Positions 33,719 through 42,482 of a DNA stretch of 64,000 nt are shown piece by piece. The number at the start of each line of letters is the position of its first letter. Position 1 is the first letter of the stretch. Source of the stretch: DATEEG01 sp035525055 (GTDB lineage Bacteria > Actinomycetota > Acidimicrobiia > Spongiisociales > ZC4RG35); NCBI GenBank assembly GCA_035525055.1, contig DATLEZ010000133.1:37125-101124 (forward strand). The letters run 5' to 3'. A model generated the notes under the pieces. The model did no database searches. It saw only the letters and a list, made by a program, of their open reading frames with translations, and had not been told where the DNA came from. The translations under genes were made by a program, and so were the position numbers.

Positions 33719-34853
33719 GAGTTGGGACGGGAAGAACTGGGGAGAGAAGGTCGACGAGTTGGAGCGCCGGGTTCTCGCCAAGGAGGCGGAGATCTCCCGG
33801 CTTCGAGCCGAACAGGCCACCGACCTGCAGATCCTCGACCAACTCCAGGTCGATCTCGGTGACGGCGACCGGTGCATGGACGAATGGGTTCAGGCCCACC
33901 TCGACGTGTCCCATCAGACCGCCGCCCGACTGTTGCAAGTCGCCAGATCGAGCGATCGTGCCACCGTCGAGAAGATGAAGGCCGGGCTCTGGGGACTCGA
34001 CCGGGCGTCTCTCTTGCTTCGCCTCGCGCAGGCCGGGGCCATCGCCGAGCAAGTAGCGGACGCAGCCGACAACTATTCGCTCGGCCGCATCTACGGGTTG
34101 ATCCTGGAACTCAAAGAAATCTCACCACTCCAGGAGCAGGCTTCCTTCGAAGATCGGTACCTGGTGATTCAACCCAACCTCGACTCCTCGATGTACAAGT
34201 TGTGGGGCCAGATCCACGGCGTCGACGGCCAGATCGTCGACGAGGTACTCCGCAAACGAGCCTCCACCTTTCCCAACATCCCCGACCAGTCCCAAGGCCA
34301 ACTACTGGCCGACGCGCTCACCGATGTGTGCCTCGACAGCCTGACCGGTGGATCCGAGAGCGAGCAACCCGGCCGGCCCGTCGTAGTCGCCGAAGTCTTC
34401 GTAGACGCCACCGTGGCCGCCCCGACCCAAGGAGAAGCCGGCGCCACCACCAGCAGCGGCCTCCGTGTCGGACCCAACACCCTGGCCGAGATCCTCTGCA
34501 ACGGCAGCGCTCGGGTCATCTACAGCGACTGCAACGGCCCCTTCGCGGTTTCCCACCGAACCGAGACGATCTCCCCGGCAATCCGAGCGTTCGTACTGAA
34601 GAGAGACCAAGGACGATGCTCCATCGAGGGATGCGGAAGCCGTCATCGGCTGCAACCTCACCACATCAAGGAACAGCACGACGACATCGACCACGATCCG
34701 GACAACCTGATCACTCTCTGCTGGTACCACCACCACGTGGCGATACTTCAACTCGGCTTCACCATCGATCCCTATAGCCCACCCCACCGCCGACGACTCA
34801 TCGGATGGCGACCCATCAACGGCCCCCCTGTAAGACTCGCAAAATCCGCGTGA
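33711..34853 (+). CDS. DUF222 / HNH endonuclease protein (13E12-repeat type), SOS-regulated
   Basis: 380 residues. The first 250 are DUF222, with a coiled-coil-prone start (VDELERRVLAKEAEISRLRA). The C-terminus is an HNH nuclease: CSIEGCGSRHRLQPHHI followed by HDPDNLITLCWYHHHVA, with paired cysteines and the catalytic histidine. This is the 13E12-repeat family of mycobacteria, several members of which are known LexA targets; the SOS box over its start codon agrees. It may be the nuclease of a selfish element, but no intron is visible around it. Confidence 0.88.
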   Translation: MFESWDGKNWGEKVDELERRVLAKEAEISRLRAEQATDLQILDQLQVDLGDGDRCMDEWVQAHLDVSHQTAARLLQVARSSDRATVEKMKAGLWGLDRASLLLRLAQAGAIAEQVADAADNYSLGRIYGLILELKEISPLQEQASFEDRYLVIQPNLDSSMYKLWGQIHGVDGQIVDEVLRKRASTFPNIPDQSQGQLLADALTDVCLDSLTGGSESEQPGRPVVVAEVFVDATVAAPTQGEAGATTSSGLRVGPNTLAEILCNGSARVIYSDCNGPFAVSHRTETISPAIRAFVLKRDQGRCSIEGCGSRHRLQPHHIKEQHDDIDHDPDNLITLCWYHHHVAILQLGFTIDPYSPPHRRRLIGWRPINGPPVRLAKSA

Positions 34854-34858
34854 CCGCT

Positions 34859-34882
34859 TGTCCCCCCGCAGGCGAGGGGACA
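34859..34882. terminator. GC-rich hairpin between convergent genes (TGTCCCCCCGC element, copy 1)
   Basis: TGTCCCC at 34859-34865 pairs with GGGGACA at 34876-34882 around a 10-nt loop. It lies just after the DUF222 stop, facing the convergent membrane gene. The 11-mer TGTCCCCCCGC recurs at 58493 in the same kind of position. Confidence 0.5.
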
Positions 34883-34908
34883 GAAGCAAAGCGGCCCTCA
34901 GGCGAGGG

Positions 34909-35292
34909 TTAAGACCGACGCCACCTCATCGCCCCCGCCACCAAGAGCACCAAGGCAAGACCGCCGAAGACCGGGATGTCGTAGACGGGCCTGCCACCCA
35001 GATCGATTCCGATGACGTGCGAGACGGCGTGAAGCGCTCCCCCGATCCCGACCCCAACCAGAGCCACCGTGAGAGCGTCCAGAGTTGGGATCATCCCGGC
35101 CAGGAGCAGGACTGCGCCGAGGCCGACCTGGAGAGCGCCCAGATCCTGAAGAAAGTGCTGGTTGTACGGTTCAAAGAGGGCAACCCTTGCAAAGAAGGAC
35201 TGCGGGGCGACCATCGCCCACAATCCGAGGGCCACCAGACCAGCCCCGACTCCGACCGCCAGGACCGCAGATCCGCTTCGACTACTTGCCAT
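34909..35292 (-). CDS. small membrane protein, four helices
   Basis: 127 residues. Four hydrophobic segments: VLAVGVGAGLVALGLWAMV, GALQVGLGAVLLLAGMI, ALTVALVGVGIGGALHAVS, VFGGLALVLLVAGAM. The stretch APQSFFARVALFEPYNQHFL before helix 2 resembles an uncharacterised actinobacterial family of 4-helix proteins. The ATG at 35292 has GGGAGAG about 3 nt upstream; the frame continues further upstream, but that part is unlike the family. Confidence 0.65.
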   Translation of the reverse strand: MASSRSGSAVLAVGVGAGLVALGLWAMVAPQSFFARVALFEPYNQHFLQDLGALQVGLGAVLLLAGMIPTLDALTVALVGVGIGGALHAVSHVIGIDLGGRPVYDIPVFGGLALVLLVAGAMRWRRS

Positions 35293-35366
35293 CAACTCTC
35301 TCCCTTCGATGGTCACCCAAGAGAGACGAACCACGACGCAACGCCGGGTGACTTCCCGTAAATACC

Positions 35367-35372
35367 CATAAT
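35367..35372 (+). promoter_or_regulatory. -10 box before the TlpA-like lipoprotein gene
   Basis: CATAAT (one mismatch from TATAAT) ends 6 nt before the GTG start at 35379, implying a leaderless or near-leaderless transcript of the three-gene unit. Confidence 0.4.
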
Positions 35373-35378
35373 GTCCGT

Positions 35379-35846
35379 GTGCGTCGTCTCCTTGCTCTCC
35401 TAGTCCTGGTCGCAGCATGCGGCTCCGGCAGCCAGGCAGATCCGACGACCGCTGAGCTACCCGAAATCGACTTGGCGGGATTTCAGCGAGTGCTGGCCGA
35501 CCTCGATCGACCGGCGGTCGTCAATGTCTGGGCATCCTGGTGCCTTCCCTGCCGGGCCGAGGCCCCACTACTTCGACAGGCACACGCCGAGTTCGGCGAC
35601 GAGATCGCCTTCATCGGCATCGACTACGACGACAGCCAGCGCGGAGCGCGACTTTTCCTCGACGAGTTTGACCTGCCGTTCATTCACTACTTCGATCACG
35701 ATGGAGTGACGATCGCCGAGTACGGGGGCATCGGTGTGCCCCGAACCTATTTCTTCGCGACTGGCGGCGAACTCATCAATACCCACAACGGTGCGATCGA
35801 CGAGCAAACCCTCGCCCTTCAAATAGATGAGCTCCTGAACCGGTAG
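35379..35846 (+). CDS. TlpA/thioredoxin-fold lipoprotein
   Basis: 155 residues. A signal sequence ends in the lipobox LVAAC, so the protein should be lipidated and sit outside the membrane. The thioredoxin fold has the redox motif WASWCLPCRAEAP and the cis-proline in GIGVPRTYFF. TlpA/ResA relatives reduce or oxidise exported proteins, often in cytochrome c maturation. The Lgt-like gene begins at the base after its stop. Confidence 0.88.
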   Translation: MRRLLALLVLVAACGSGSQADPTTAELPEIDLAGFQRVLADLDRPAVVNVWASWCLPCRAEAPLLRQAHAEFGDEIAFIGIDYDDSQRGARLFLDEFDLPFIHYFDHDGVTIAEYGGIGVPRTYFFATGGELINTHNGAIDEQTLALQIDELLNR

Positions 35847-36542
35847 ATGGAATTCACCCTGCTCTGGGCGGCCCTCACGGCCTTCGCCTTCGCTTTTGTG
35901 ACCTTATGGCTCACCAAACCACCTGTGCCTGACCGGCCATTCGATCGAATCGTCGGAGCGGCCGTCGCCGGCATCGCCGTCGGCCGGGTCGCGGCGGTGC
36001 TCATGCAGGGAACCAACCCTCTCACCAGCCCGGGCGAATTGCTCATCATCCGAGGCGGCGTGGACACGGTCTGGGGATCTCTGGCCGGAGCGGCCGCCCT
36101 GATGTGGCCGCTGCGACGAGAGCCTGCCGCCCTTGATGCGGTCGCCCCGGCCGTTCTCGCAGCTCTGGCCGGATGGCACGGAGGCTGCCTCTGGCGGTCA
36201 ACATGCCTGGGGGCGATCTCGGATCTTCCCTGGGCCTGGCCATTACCCGGATCCGACATCGCGCGGCACCCGGTTGAGATATACGCGGCGGTTCTTCTAT
36301 TGGCCGGTGCTTGGGCGATCAAGTGGATCAAGGGCTCTGCCGGGACGGCAGCAGCGATGGCCGTCTTCTGCGCCGGCCTGGCCCGGCTCGTCACCGAACC
36401 ACTTCGTCCCAGCCTCGGACCAGGTCTCTCGTGGTTCTATGCCCTGGCGACGGTCGCGGGCCTGGTAGCTGCCGGCCTCGTCGCCCTCAGGTCCCGACGG
36501 CTCGCCGGCAAAGCAGCGGCCAACCCATATCCTCCCGGTTGA
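35847..36542 (+). CDS. Lgt-like membrane protein lacking key catalytic residues
   Basis: 231 residues, about seven hydrophobic segments. The overall pattern is that of prolipoprotein diacylglyceryl transferase (Lgt): PGELLIIRGGV, then DLPWAWPLPG and RHPVEIYAAVLL, and near the end LARLVTEPLRP. The HGG motif of Lgt reads VWGS here, and the GRxGNF motif reads GWHGGC, so the residues needed by E. coli Lgt (His103, Arg143, Asn146) appear missing. It may bind lipid or lipoprotein without being a true Lgt. It lies between a lipoprotein gene and an ABC exporter gene. Confidence 0.7.
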   Translation: MEFTLLWAALTAFAFAFVTLWLTKPPVPDRPFDRIVGAAVAGIAVGRVAAVLMQGTNPLTSPGELLIIRGGVDTVWGSLAGAAALMWPLRREPAALDAVAPAVLAALAGWHGGCLWRSTCLGAISDLPWAWPLPGSDIARHPVEIYAAVLLLAGAWAIKWIKGSAGTAAAMAVFCAGLARLVTEPLRPSLGPGLSWFYALATVAGLVAAGLVALRSRRLAGKAAANPYPPG

Positions 36543-38428
36543 TGACCGAAGCGGTCGAACAGCCCATCACGATCTACGACCTCCAAACGAGGGAGGACGC
36601 CAAGGTCGATTTGAAACGGATGCCCGATCTGCTTCGACGCGCTTTGCGCATTGTGCTGGCGGCGGGGCGCAGGGAGTTCATTCTCTCGACCTCGCTTCAG
36701 TTCGTCTCGGCCGCCACCATCGGTGCACAGCTGGTCGTTGGCCGGGAGGCCCTGCAAGCCCTTCTCGAAGCAGACCGCGGCGGCGGTCTCGGAACAGTTG
36801 CACCGTGGGCCCTGCTGTTGGCGGGCCTCACCGCCGCTTCCCTGTTCGCCTCGGCCGTGCAACGCGAACAGCAGCAGATTTTGGGAGAACTGGTCGGGCG
36901 CCACATGCACGGCCATGCTCTAGCCGTTGCCTCGAAAGTGGAGCTCACTGCTTTCGAGCATCCGGAATTTCACAACCGGCTCCAGCGGGTCCAGGCTGGC
37001 ATCCAGCAACCATTGAACATGGTCTACGGCGTCAGCGGCCTCATCTCGGCCCTGGTGGGCGTCGCCGGGGTCTCGATAGCTCTGATTGCGATCGAGCCGC
37101 TCCTGATACCCCTGGTCCTGACCGTGTTGCTGCCGGCCTGGATCGCCGCCTCCAAACGAAGCTCGGCCTTCTGGCGCTTCTTCTGGCGGATGACGCCCTC
37201 TGACCGAGAACGGCGATATGTCGGGGAACTGCTCGGCGGACGGGACGAGGCCAAGGAGGTGAGAGCTTTCGACTTGGCCGATTTCCTATTCGAGAGATGG
37301 AACCGTCTCTACGACCATCGGCTCAAGGAGTTGCGCTCGGTCGCCCGCCGCCAGCTCAAGTTCACGCTCTTCTCGACATTCGTGATCGGGCTGATGCTCG
37401 GCGCGATTCTGCTCCTGGTTGCGTTCCTCGCCTCGTCCGGTCGGGTGACTCTGGCGGAGGCAGGCGTGGCCGTTGCCGGGATTGCGATTATCGGGGCCAG
37501 GATCGCCGGGGCCGGTTACAGCGTGAGCTCACTATCTGAAGCTGGCTTCTATCTCGATGACTTCGGATCGTTTCTCGAGATGGCAACGGCGCCGACACCG
37601 TCGTCTGCTGCCGCGCCCACCAGGTTCACGACGATCACCGCCGAAGGCATTTCCTTCACCTATCCGAGCTCCAAAGAGCCCGCCCTCACTGATGTCAGCC
37701 TCGAGGTCAGGGCAGGAGAAGTGCTTGCCCTGGTCGGCGAGAACGGTTCAGGCAAGTCGACCCTGGCCAAGATCCTGGCCGGGCTCTATCGACCATCGAT
37801 CGGTGTCGTTGCCTGGGACGGCGTCGATGTTTCGACGATCGATCGGGCCGACTTCAGCCGGCGGGTGGCGGTCATCTTCCAGGACTTCCTGCGTTATCAC
37901 CTCTCGGCATCGGACAACATCGGGCTGGGTCGGGTCGAGAGCGCCGGCGACCGCAACTCCATCATCGGTGCGGCCGAGCGGGCGGGAGCCGCCGAGATGA
38001 TCGCCAAGCTTCCCTCCGGCTACGAAACGCTGCTCGGGCCCGAATTTCTGGGTGGGGTCGATCTCTCCGTGGGTCAATGGCAGCGGATGGCTCTGGCGCG
38101 GGCGTTCTTTCGCAATGCCCCTTTCGTGATACTCGATGAACCAACGGCCTCGCTCGATGCCCGCGCCGAGCACGAATTGTTCGAGAGAATTCGCAGCCTC
38201 CTCGACGACCGGACCGTGCTGCTGATTTCGCACCGGTTCTCCTCGGTCAGAACTGCCGACCGCATCTACGTTCTGCACGAGGGCCGGGTGGTCGAATCCG
38301 GCTCTCATGAGGAGTTGATGTTCCGCAATGGTCGCTACGCCGATATGTTCAGGTTGCAGGCTGCCGCCTACACCGATCAGTCGGTTGCAAGGACCGCCTC
38401 CAACACGGCATCCCGACCCGAGAAGTAG
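36542..38428 (+). CDS. ABC exporter, fused permease and ATPase half-transporter
   Basis: 628 residues. The first 340 form an exporter-type membrane domain with six helices, the rest a nucleotide-binding domain: Walker A GENGSGKST, signature LSVGQ (LSGGQ changed at the third position), Walker B FVILDEPTASLD and switch SHRFSSVRTA. It must dimerise. Substrate unknown. TGATG overlap with the Lgt-like gene indicates coupling, so the three genes may form one envelope unit. Confidence 0.88.
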   Translation: MTEAVEQPITIYDLQTREDAKVDLKRMPDLLRRALRIVLAAGRREFILSTSLQFVSAATIGAQLVVGREALQALLEADRGGGLGTVAPWALLLAGLTAASLFASAVQREQQQILGELVGRHMHGHALAVASKVELTAFEHPEFHNRLQRVQAGIQQPLNMVYGVSGLISALVGVAGVSIALIAIEPLLIPLVLTVLLPAWIAASKRSSAFWRFFWRMTPSDRERRYVGELLGGRDEAKEVRAFDLADFLFERWNRLYDHRLKELRSVARRQLKFTLFSTFVIGLMLGAILLLVAFLASSGRVTLAEAGVAVAGIAIIGARIAGAGYSVSSLSEAGFYLDDFGSFLEMATAPTPSSAAAPTRFTTITAEGISFTYPSSKEPALTDVSLEVRAGEVLALVGENGSGKSTLAKILAGLYRPSIGVVAWDGVDVSTIDRADFSRRVAVIFQDFLRYHLSASDNIGLGRVESAGDRNSIIGAAERAGAAEMIAKLPSGYETLLGPEFLGGVDLSVGQWQRMALARAFFRNAPFVILDEPTASLDARAEHELFERIRSLLDDRTVLLISHRFSSVRTADRIYVLHEGRVVESGSHEELMFRNGRYADMFRLQAAAYTDQSVARTASNTASRPEK

Positions 38429-38590
38429 TCGCTCGACAAGACCGGGACGTCGATATCCGGATCGATCGTCAGCCGGGGGTCATCGGCGAAGCTCTTTGCC
38501 AGTAGATGGTGCTTACCCCGATTCGCATGCTTCTGGCGCGGAGGATCGACCCCAGAGAAGCAGAACTCCGCGCCAAAATGATCCTCGTCT
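38377..38590 (-). pseudogene. possible decayed gene fragment opposite the ABC exporter 3' end
   Basis: On the minus strand one frame is open from the heptad repeat near 38590 to a TGA at 38377, about 70 codons, with protein-like composition: SFADDPRLTIDPDIDVPVLS, then DYFSGRDAVLEAVLATD at the end. No ATG or GTG occurs near its beginning; the only in-frame TTG is close to the end. It overlaps the last 52 bp of the exporter gene. I do not recognise it; it may be chance. Confidence 0.3.
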
Positions 38591-38628
38591 TCCGTCTTCC
38601 GTCTTCCGTCTTCCGTCTTTCGTCGTCT
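38587..38628. repeat. heptanucleotide tandem repeat between the ABC exporter and HAD genes
   Basis: GTCTTCC occurs four times without error from 38587 to 38614, followed by two drifted units (GTCTTTC, GTCGTCT). The unit is close to those at 2264 and 42483 read on one strand or the other. It ends on the stop of the convergent HAD gene. Confidence 0.85.
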
Positions 38629-39223
38629 AGATCTCGTCCAGACTGTCGACGATCCGATCAGCCGCCATTAGAACCTCGTCGGCGAAGTGTCCCCTTCGCA
38701 CCGCCACCACGCTCATCCCGGCGGCGCGGGCTGCAATCACACCGGTTGGACTGTCCTCGAATACGACGCAATCGCCGGGATTGATCCCGAGCAGCGTGGC
38801 GACCCGCAAGTAGACGTCAGGAGCCGGCTTCGGCTCGGCCACTTCGTCGCCGGCCACCGTCACATCGAATAGGGGCCTGACCCCGGCTGCTGAAAGGACC
38901 ACTTCGAGGCGCCAGCGGTTGCTGTTGGAAGCGACTCCGATCGGCACCGCCACACGTTCGACCAACGCAATCGCATCCGGGAACGCGTTGAGGCCCTGGC
39001 CGGCGATCAGCCGCATCTCTTCCTCGGCGGCGTTGAGGACTTCTTCGACTCCAGCCCCGACCTGGGCCGCGAACGCCACCGCGAGGGCGCGGTCAGTGGT
39101 CCCGACGAATCCCGCGAAAGTGACAGCATCGATGTGGTAGTCGAAGCGCGCCAGGGCTGCCCGCCACGCCTCGGCGGAAGCTGACTCGGAGTCGACCAGG
39201 ACTCCGTCGCAGTCGAATATCAC
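38627..39223 (-). CDS. HAD-superfamily phosphatase / beta-phosphoglucomutase-like
   Basis: 198 residues. Motif 1 is FDCDGVLVDSE with the nucleophile and acid aspartates; ASNSNRW is motif 2; KPAPDVYL holds the lysine and CVVFEDSPTG motif 4. The cap resembles beta-phosphoglucomutase and phosphoglycolate phosphatase; the substrate cannot be told. GTG at 39223 is the first canonical start; CTG at 39232 would give LKAVIFDCDG, closer to relatives, with AGGGG upstream. It follows gatB by 17 bp. Confidence 0.88.
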   Translation of the reverse strand: MIFDCDGVLVDSESASAEAWRAALARFDYHIDAVTFAGFVGTTDRALAVAFAAQVGAGVEEVLNAAEEEMRLIAGQGLNAFPDAIALVERVAVPIGVASNSNRWRLEVVLSAAGVRPLFDVTVAGDEVAEPKPAPDVYLRVATLLGINPGDCVVFEDSPTGVIAARAAGMSVVAVRRGHFADEVLMAADRIVDSLDEI

Positions 39224-39240
39224 TGCCTTCAGGAGCGCCC

Positions 39241-40698
39241 CTAGGCAGACAGCTTCGTGCGAAGCAGTTGGTTGACCAGCTTTGGATCGGCCTTGCCGCC
39301 CGTAGATCTCATCACCAGCCCGACCAGGAAACCGAGGACTTTCTCCTCCCCCGAGCGGAAGCGGACGATCGCATCGGGATTGACCGCGAGCACCTCATCG
39401 ACGGCTGCCGCGATGAGACCCTGGTCGGAGACCTGGAGCAGATCCAATACTGCCGCCGCTTCAGCCGGAGACCCCTGTCCCGCCAACACTGCACCGAGAA
39501 CCTCTTTCCCCGCCGACGAGGAGAGCTTGCCCTCCGTGATCATGCCCACCAGTTCGGCCAGGTGACCGGCCGTCAACGGAGTCTCAGCAACTGAGCTGCC
39601 GGTCCGACGAAGGGCAGCCGTTAGTTCGCCGGTGACCCAGTTGGCCGTCGTCGGGGCATCCGTTCCCAGCTCCACCGTCTCTTTGAACAGGTGGCGAAGG
39701 CTCGGCTCCGCCGATGACAGCACCGCCACGGCGTGGGCATCGAGTCCGAGACCGGCATAACGGCGGCGACGATCAGCCGGGAGCTCGGGCATCGCCGACT
39801 GCACCTGGTTCAACAGCTCCGCTGAGATTTCGACCGGCACCAGGTCGGGCTCGATGAAGTATCGGTAGTCGGAGCTTCCCTCCTTGCTGCGCATAGACTG
39901 GGTCATCCCGGCCTCTTCATCCCAGTGCCGGGTTTCCTGAACGATCCTCTCCCCCGCTTCGATAGCCGAGATCTGACGCGTGATTTCAGAAGCCACAGCG
40001 CGTTCGAGAGATCGAAATGAGTTCATGTTCTTGATCTCGACCTTGGTCCCCAGCTCGGTCGTACCGATCGGCCGCACCGAGACATTGGCGTCGAAACGGA
40101 TCGAACCTTCCTCCATCCGGGCGTCGGAGACGTCAAGCTCGGCCACTACTGCGCGAAGTTCCTGGGCATAGGCGCGGGCCTGCGGGGCCGATCTGATGTC
40201 CGGTCGCGAGACCACCTCGACCAGTGGCACGCCGGACCGGTTGAAATCGAGGAGCGTCGACGTAGCCGAGTGAATCCGTCCGCCGAGGCCCTCGTGGAGG
40301 CTCTTACCGGTGTCCTCCTCCATATGGGCGCGCTCGATCCCCACGCGAAACTCTTCGCCTTCGACTTCGACATCGAGCCATCCATCCGAGCAGATGGGAA
40401 GGTCGAACTGCGAGATCTGATAATTCTTGGGAAGGTCGGCGTAGAAGTAGTTCTTTCGATGAAAGACCGAGCGAGGTGAGATCTCGCAATGAAATGCCAG
40501 CCCTATTTTCGTGATCCACTCGATGGCGGTGGCGTTGATGACTGGCAACGCCCCGGGCAAGCCCAGGCAGGTCGGGCACACGTTGGTGTTGGGCTCCTCA
40601 CCGAACCCGACCGCACACGAGCAGAACATCTTGGATGCGGTTTTGAGCTCGACATGTACCTCAATACCGATGACCGGTTCCCAGACAGTGGAGGTCAT
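39241..40698 (-). CDS. gatB: Asp-tRNA(Asn)/Glu-tRNA(Gln) amidotransferase subunit B
   Basis: 485 residues. GatB activates the misacylated tRNA by phosphorylation before amidation. PVIGIEVHVELKT opens the kinase-like domain; the zinc cysteines appear in MFCSCAVGF and TNVCPTCLG, and the C-terminal Yqey/helical tail domain is complete. It overlaps gatA by ATGA. The presence of GatCAB implies at least one missing amide aminoacyl-tRNA synthetase. Confidence 0.96.
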   Translation of the reverse strand: MTSTVWEPVIGIEVHVELKTASKMFCSCAVGFGEEPNTNVCPTCLGLPGALPVINATAIEWITKIGLAFHCEISPRSVFHRKNYFYADLPKNYQISQFDLPICSDGWLDVEVEGEEFRVGIERAHMEEDTGKSLHEGLGGRIHSATSTLLDFNRSGVPLVEVVSRPDIRSAPQARAYAQELRAVVAELDVSDARMEEGSIRFDANVSVRPIGTTELGTKVEIKNMNSFRSLERAVASEITRQISAIEAGERIVQETRHWDEEAGMTQSMRSKEGSSDYRYFIEPDLVPVEISAELLNQVQSAMPELPADRRRRYAGLGLDAHAVAVLSSAEPSLRHLFKETVELGTDAPTTANWVTGELTAALRRTGSSVAETPLTAGHLAELVGMITEGKLSSSAGKEVLGAVLAGQGSPAEAAAVLDLLQVSDQGLIAAAVDEVLAVNPDAIVRFRSGEEKVLGFLVGLVMRSTGGKADPKLVNQLLRTKLSA

Positions 40699-42161
40699 GC
40701 CGCCACCTCGGCCAGCGCCGGTCGCGAGGTGAACGCCGCCAGTCGCTCAACGGCATTGGCAACCTGGAAGAGCATCGCCTCTCCCAGCGCGGGTGCCATC
40801 ACCTGGAATCCGATCGGCAACCCCCCGTCGTCGAGCCCGATCGGCACAGAGATTGCCGGGTGACCCGAGAGGTTCGACGGAATCGTGCATACGTCGGACA
40901 GGTACATCGCCAGCGGATCCTGGGTCTTGGCCCCCAATTCGAAAGCGGTGGTTGGGCTGGTCGGCGAGATCAGCACGTCGACTCGCTCATACGCGGCGTT
41001 CAACTCGGCGATGATCTTGCTCCGCACCTTCTGCGCCTGCCCGTAGAAGGCGTCGTAATAACCGGCTGAAAGGGCGTAGGTTCCAAGCAGGATTCTGCGG
41101 GTTACCTCCGGCCCGAAACCTTCGGCCCGGGTCCTAGCCATCATTTCCTCAACTGTCTCACCTTTGACGCGCTGTCCGTATCGAACCCCGTCGAATCGCG
41201 CCAGATTGGAAGAGCACTCGGCCGGAGCGATCAGGTAGTAGGCCGAGAGGGCAACATCGAAGCTCGGTAGAGACACCTCTAGGACTTCAGCGCCCGACGC
41301 CGCCAGCTTCTCGACCATCGCATTCGTGGCGGCAACTACGGCAGGCTCGTAGCCGTCACCGCCGAACTCCTTCACCAATCCGATTCGCACACCGGAGACA
41401 CCCTCGTCGAGTGAGGACCGAACTTCCGGAACCGGACCCGGATAGGACGTGCCGTCTTTGGGATCGTGACCGGAGACAACCTCGAAGAGGCTCAACGCGT
41501 CGGCCACCGATCTGGCGAACGGCCCGATCTGATCGAGGCTCGAAGCGAACGCCACAAGACCGAATCTGCTGACCAGCCCGTACGTGGGCTTGAAACCGAC
41601 CACTCCACACAGAGAGGCGGGCTGGCGGATCGACCCGCCCGTATCCGACCCGAAAGCTCCCAACGCCGACCCGACGGCCACCGCTGCGGCCGAGCCCCCC
41701 GAACTGCCACCGGGTACCCGGGAGGGATCCCACGGGTTGCGGGTGGGGCCGAAGGCCGAGTTCTCAGTTGAAGAGCCCATGGCGAACTCGTCGAGGTTGG
41801 TCTTGCCGACGATCACGGCTCCGGCCTTCCGCAGCCGCGCCACGGCGGTGGCGTCGTAGGGCGGCCGATAGCCAGCAAGAATCTGCGATCCGCAAGACGT
41901 CGGCAAGCCTTTGGTGCAGAAATTGTCCTTAACCGCGATAGGAATCCCATGGAGCAGACCGAGGTCACGACTTTCGGCGAACCGGGTATCGGCCGCCTCG
42001 GCCTGAGCCCGGGCTCCGTCGTGGTCGATCACGAGATAGCAGTGCAGTTCCGCCTCGGTCAACGAGGCGCGCTCGAGGACCGAATCCAAAAGGTCGACAG
42101 CAGAGATTTCCCCCGACCGGAGCTTTGCACCGGCCTCGGCAATCGTTAAGTCGGAGGTCAT
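40695..42161 (-). CDS. gatA: Asp-tRNA(Asn)/Glu-tRNA(Gln) amidotransferase subunit A
   Basis: 488-residue amidase-signature enzyme that frees ammonia from glutamine for GatB. The Ser-cisSer-Lys triad is visible: IAVKDNFC for the lysine, PGGSSGGSAAAVA for the cis-serine and FGSDTGGSIRQPAS for the nucleophile region. It lies between gatC and gatB with 4-bp overlaps on both sides. Confidence 0.97.
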   Translation of the reverse strand: MTSDLTIAEAGAKLRSGEISAVDLLDSVLERASLTEAELHCYLVIDHDGARAQAEAADTRFAESRDLGLLHGIPIAVKDNFCTKGLPTSCGSQILAGYRPPYDATAVARLRKAGAVIVGKTNLDEFAMGSSTENSAFGPTRNPWDPSRVPGGSSGGSAAAVAVGSALGAFGSDTGGSIRQPASLCGVVGFKPTYGLVSRFGLVAFASSLDQIGPFARSVADALSLFEVVSGHDPKDGTSYPGPVPEVRSSLDEGVSGVRIGLVKEFGGDGYEPAVVAATNAMVEKLAASGAEVLEVSLPSFDVALSAYYLIAPAECSSNLARFDGVRYGQRVKGETVEEMMARTRAEGFGPEVTRRILLGTYALSAGYYDAFYGQAQKVRSKIIAELNAAYERVDVLISPTSPTTAFELGAKTQDPLAMYLSDVCTIPSNLSGHPAISVPIGLDDGGLPIGFQVMAPALGEAMLFQVANAVERLAAFTSRPALAEVAA

Positions 42162-42448
42162 CTGCTGTCCAGCGCTGGCGGCACCACTATGTAGCCATCC
42201 TTGACCTCGGGCGCCTGGGCTAGCACCTCTTCGCGATCGAGCGACGGCTCCACCACATCGGGACGAAACCGACTGGCCAGGTTGAGCGGGTGAGAAGTCG
42301 GCTCGAGGTCAACCGTATCCAGTTCCTGGACCCGGGCGGCGTGTTCGAGAATCACGCCGAGTTGGCTCCGGTAGCCCTCCAACTCCTCATCGGTGAGGGC
42401 GAGACGAGCCAGGCGGGCAACGTGGGCGATATCGATGTCGACAGGCAT
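42158..42448 (-). CDS. gatC: Asp-tRNA(Asn)/Glu-tRNA(Gln) amidotransferase subunit C
   Basis: 96 residues, the small belt subunit that stabilises the GatA-GatB complex. IAHVARLARLALTDEELEGY and the EPTSHPLNLASRFRPDVVEP loop are typical. No ribosome site is seen; TACACT lies 11 nt before the ATG, which would give a leader of only a few bases. Confidence 0.94.
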   Translation of the reverse strand: MPVDIDIAHVARLARLALTDEELEGYRSQLGVILEHAARVQELDTVDLEPTSHPLNLASRFRPDVVEPSLDREEVLAQAPEVKDGYIVVPPALDSR

Positions 42449-42482
42449 GAGGGACCGGAAGTGTAGGAACCGGACAGAAGGT

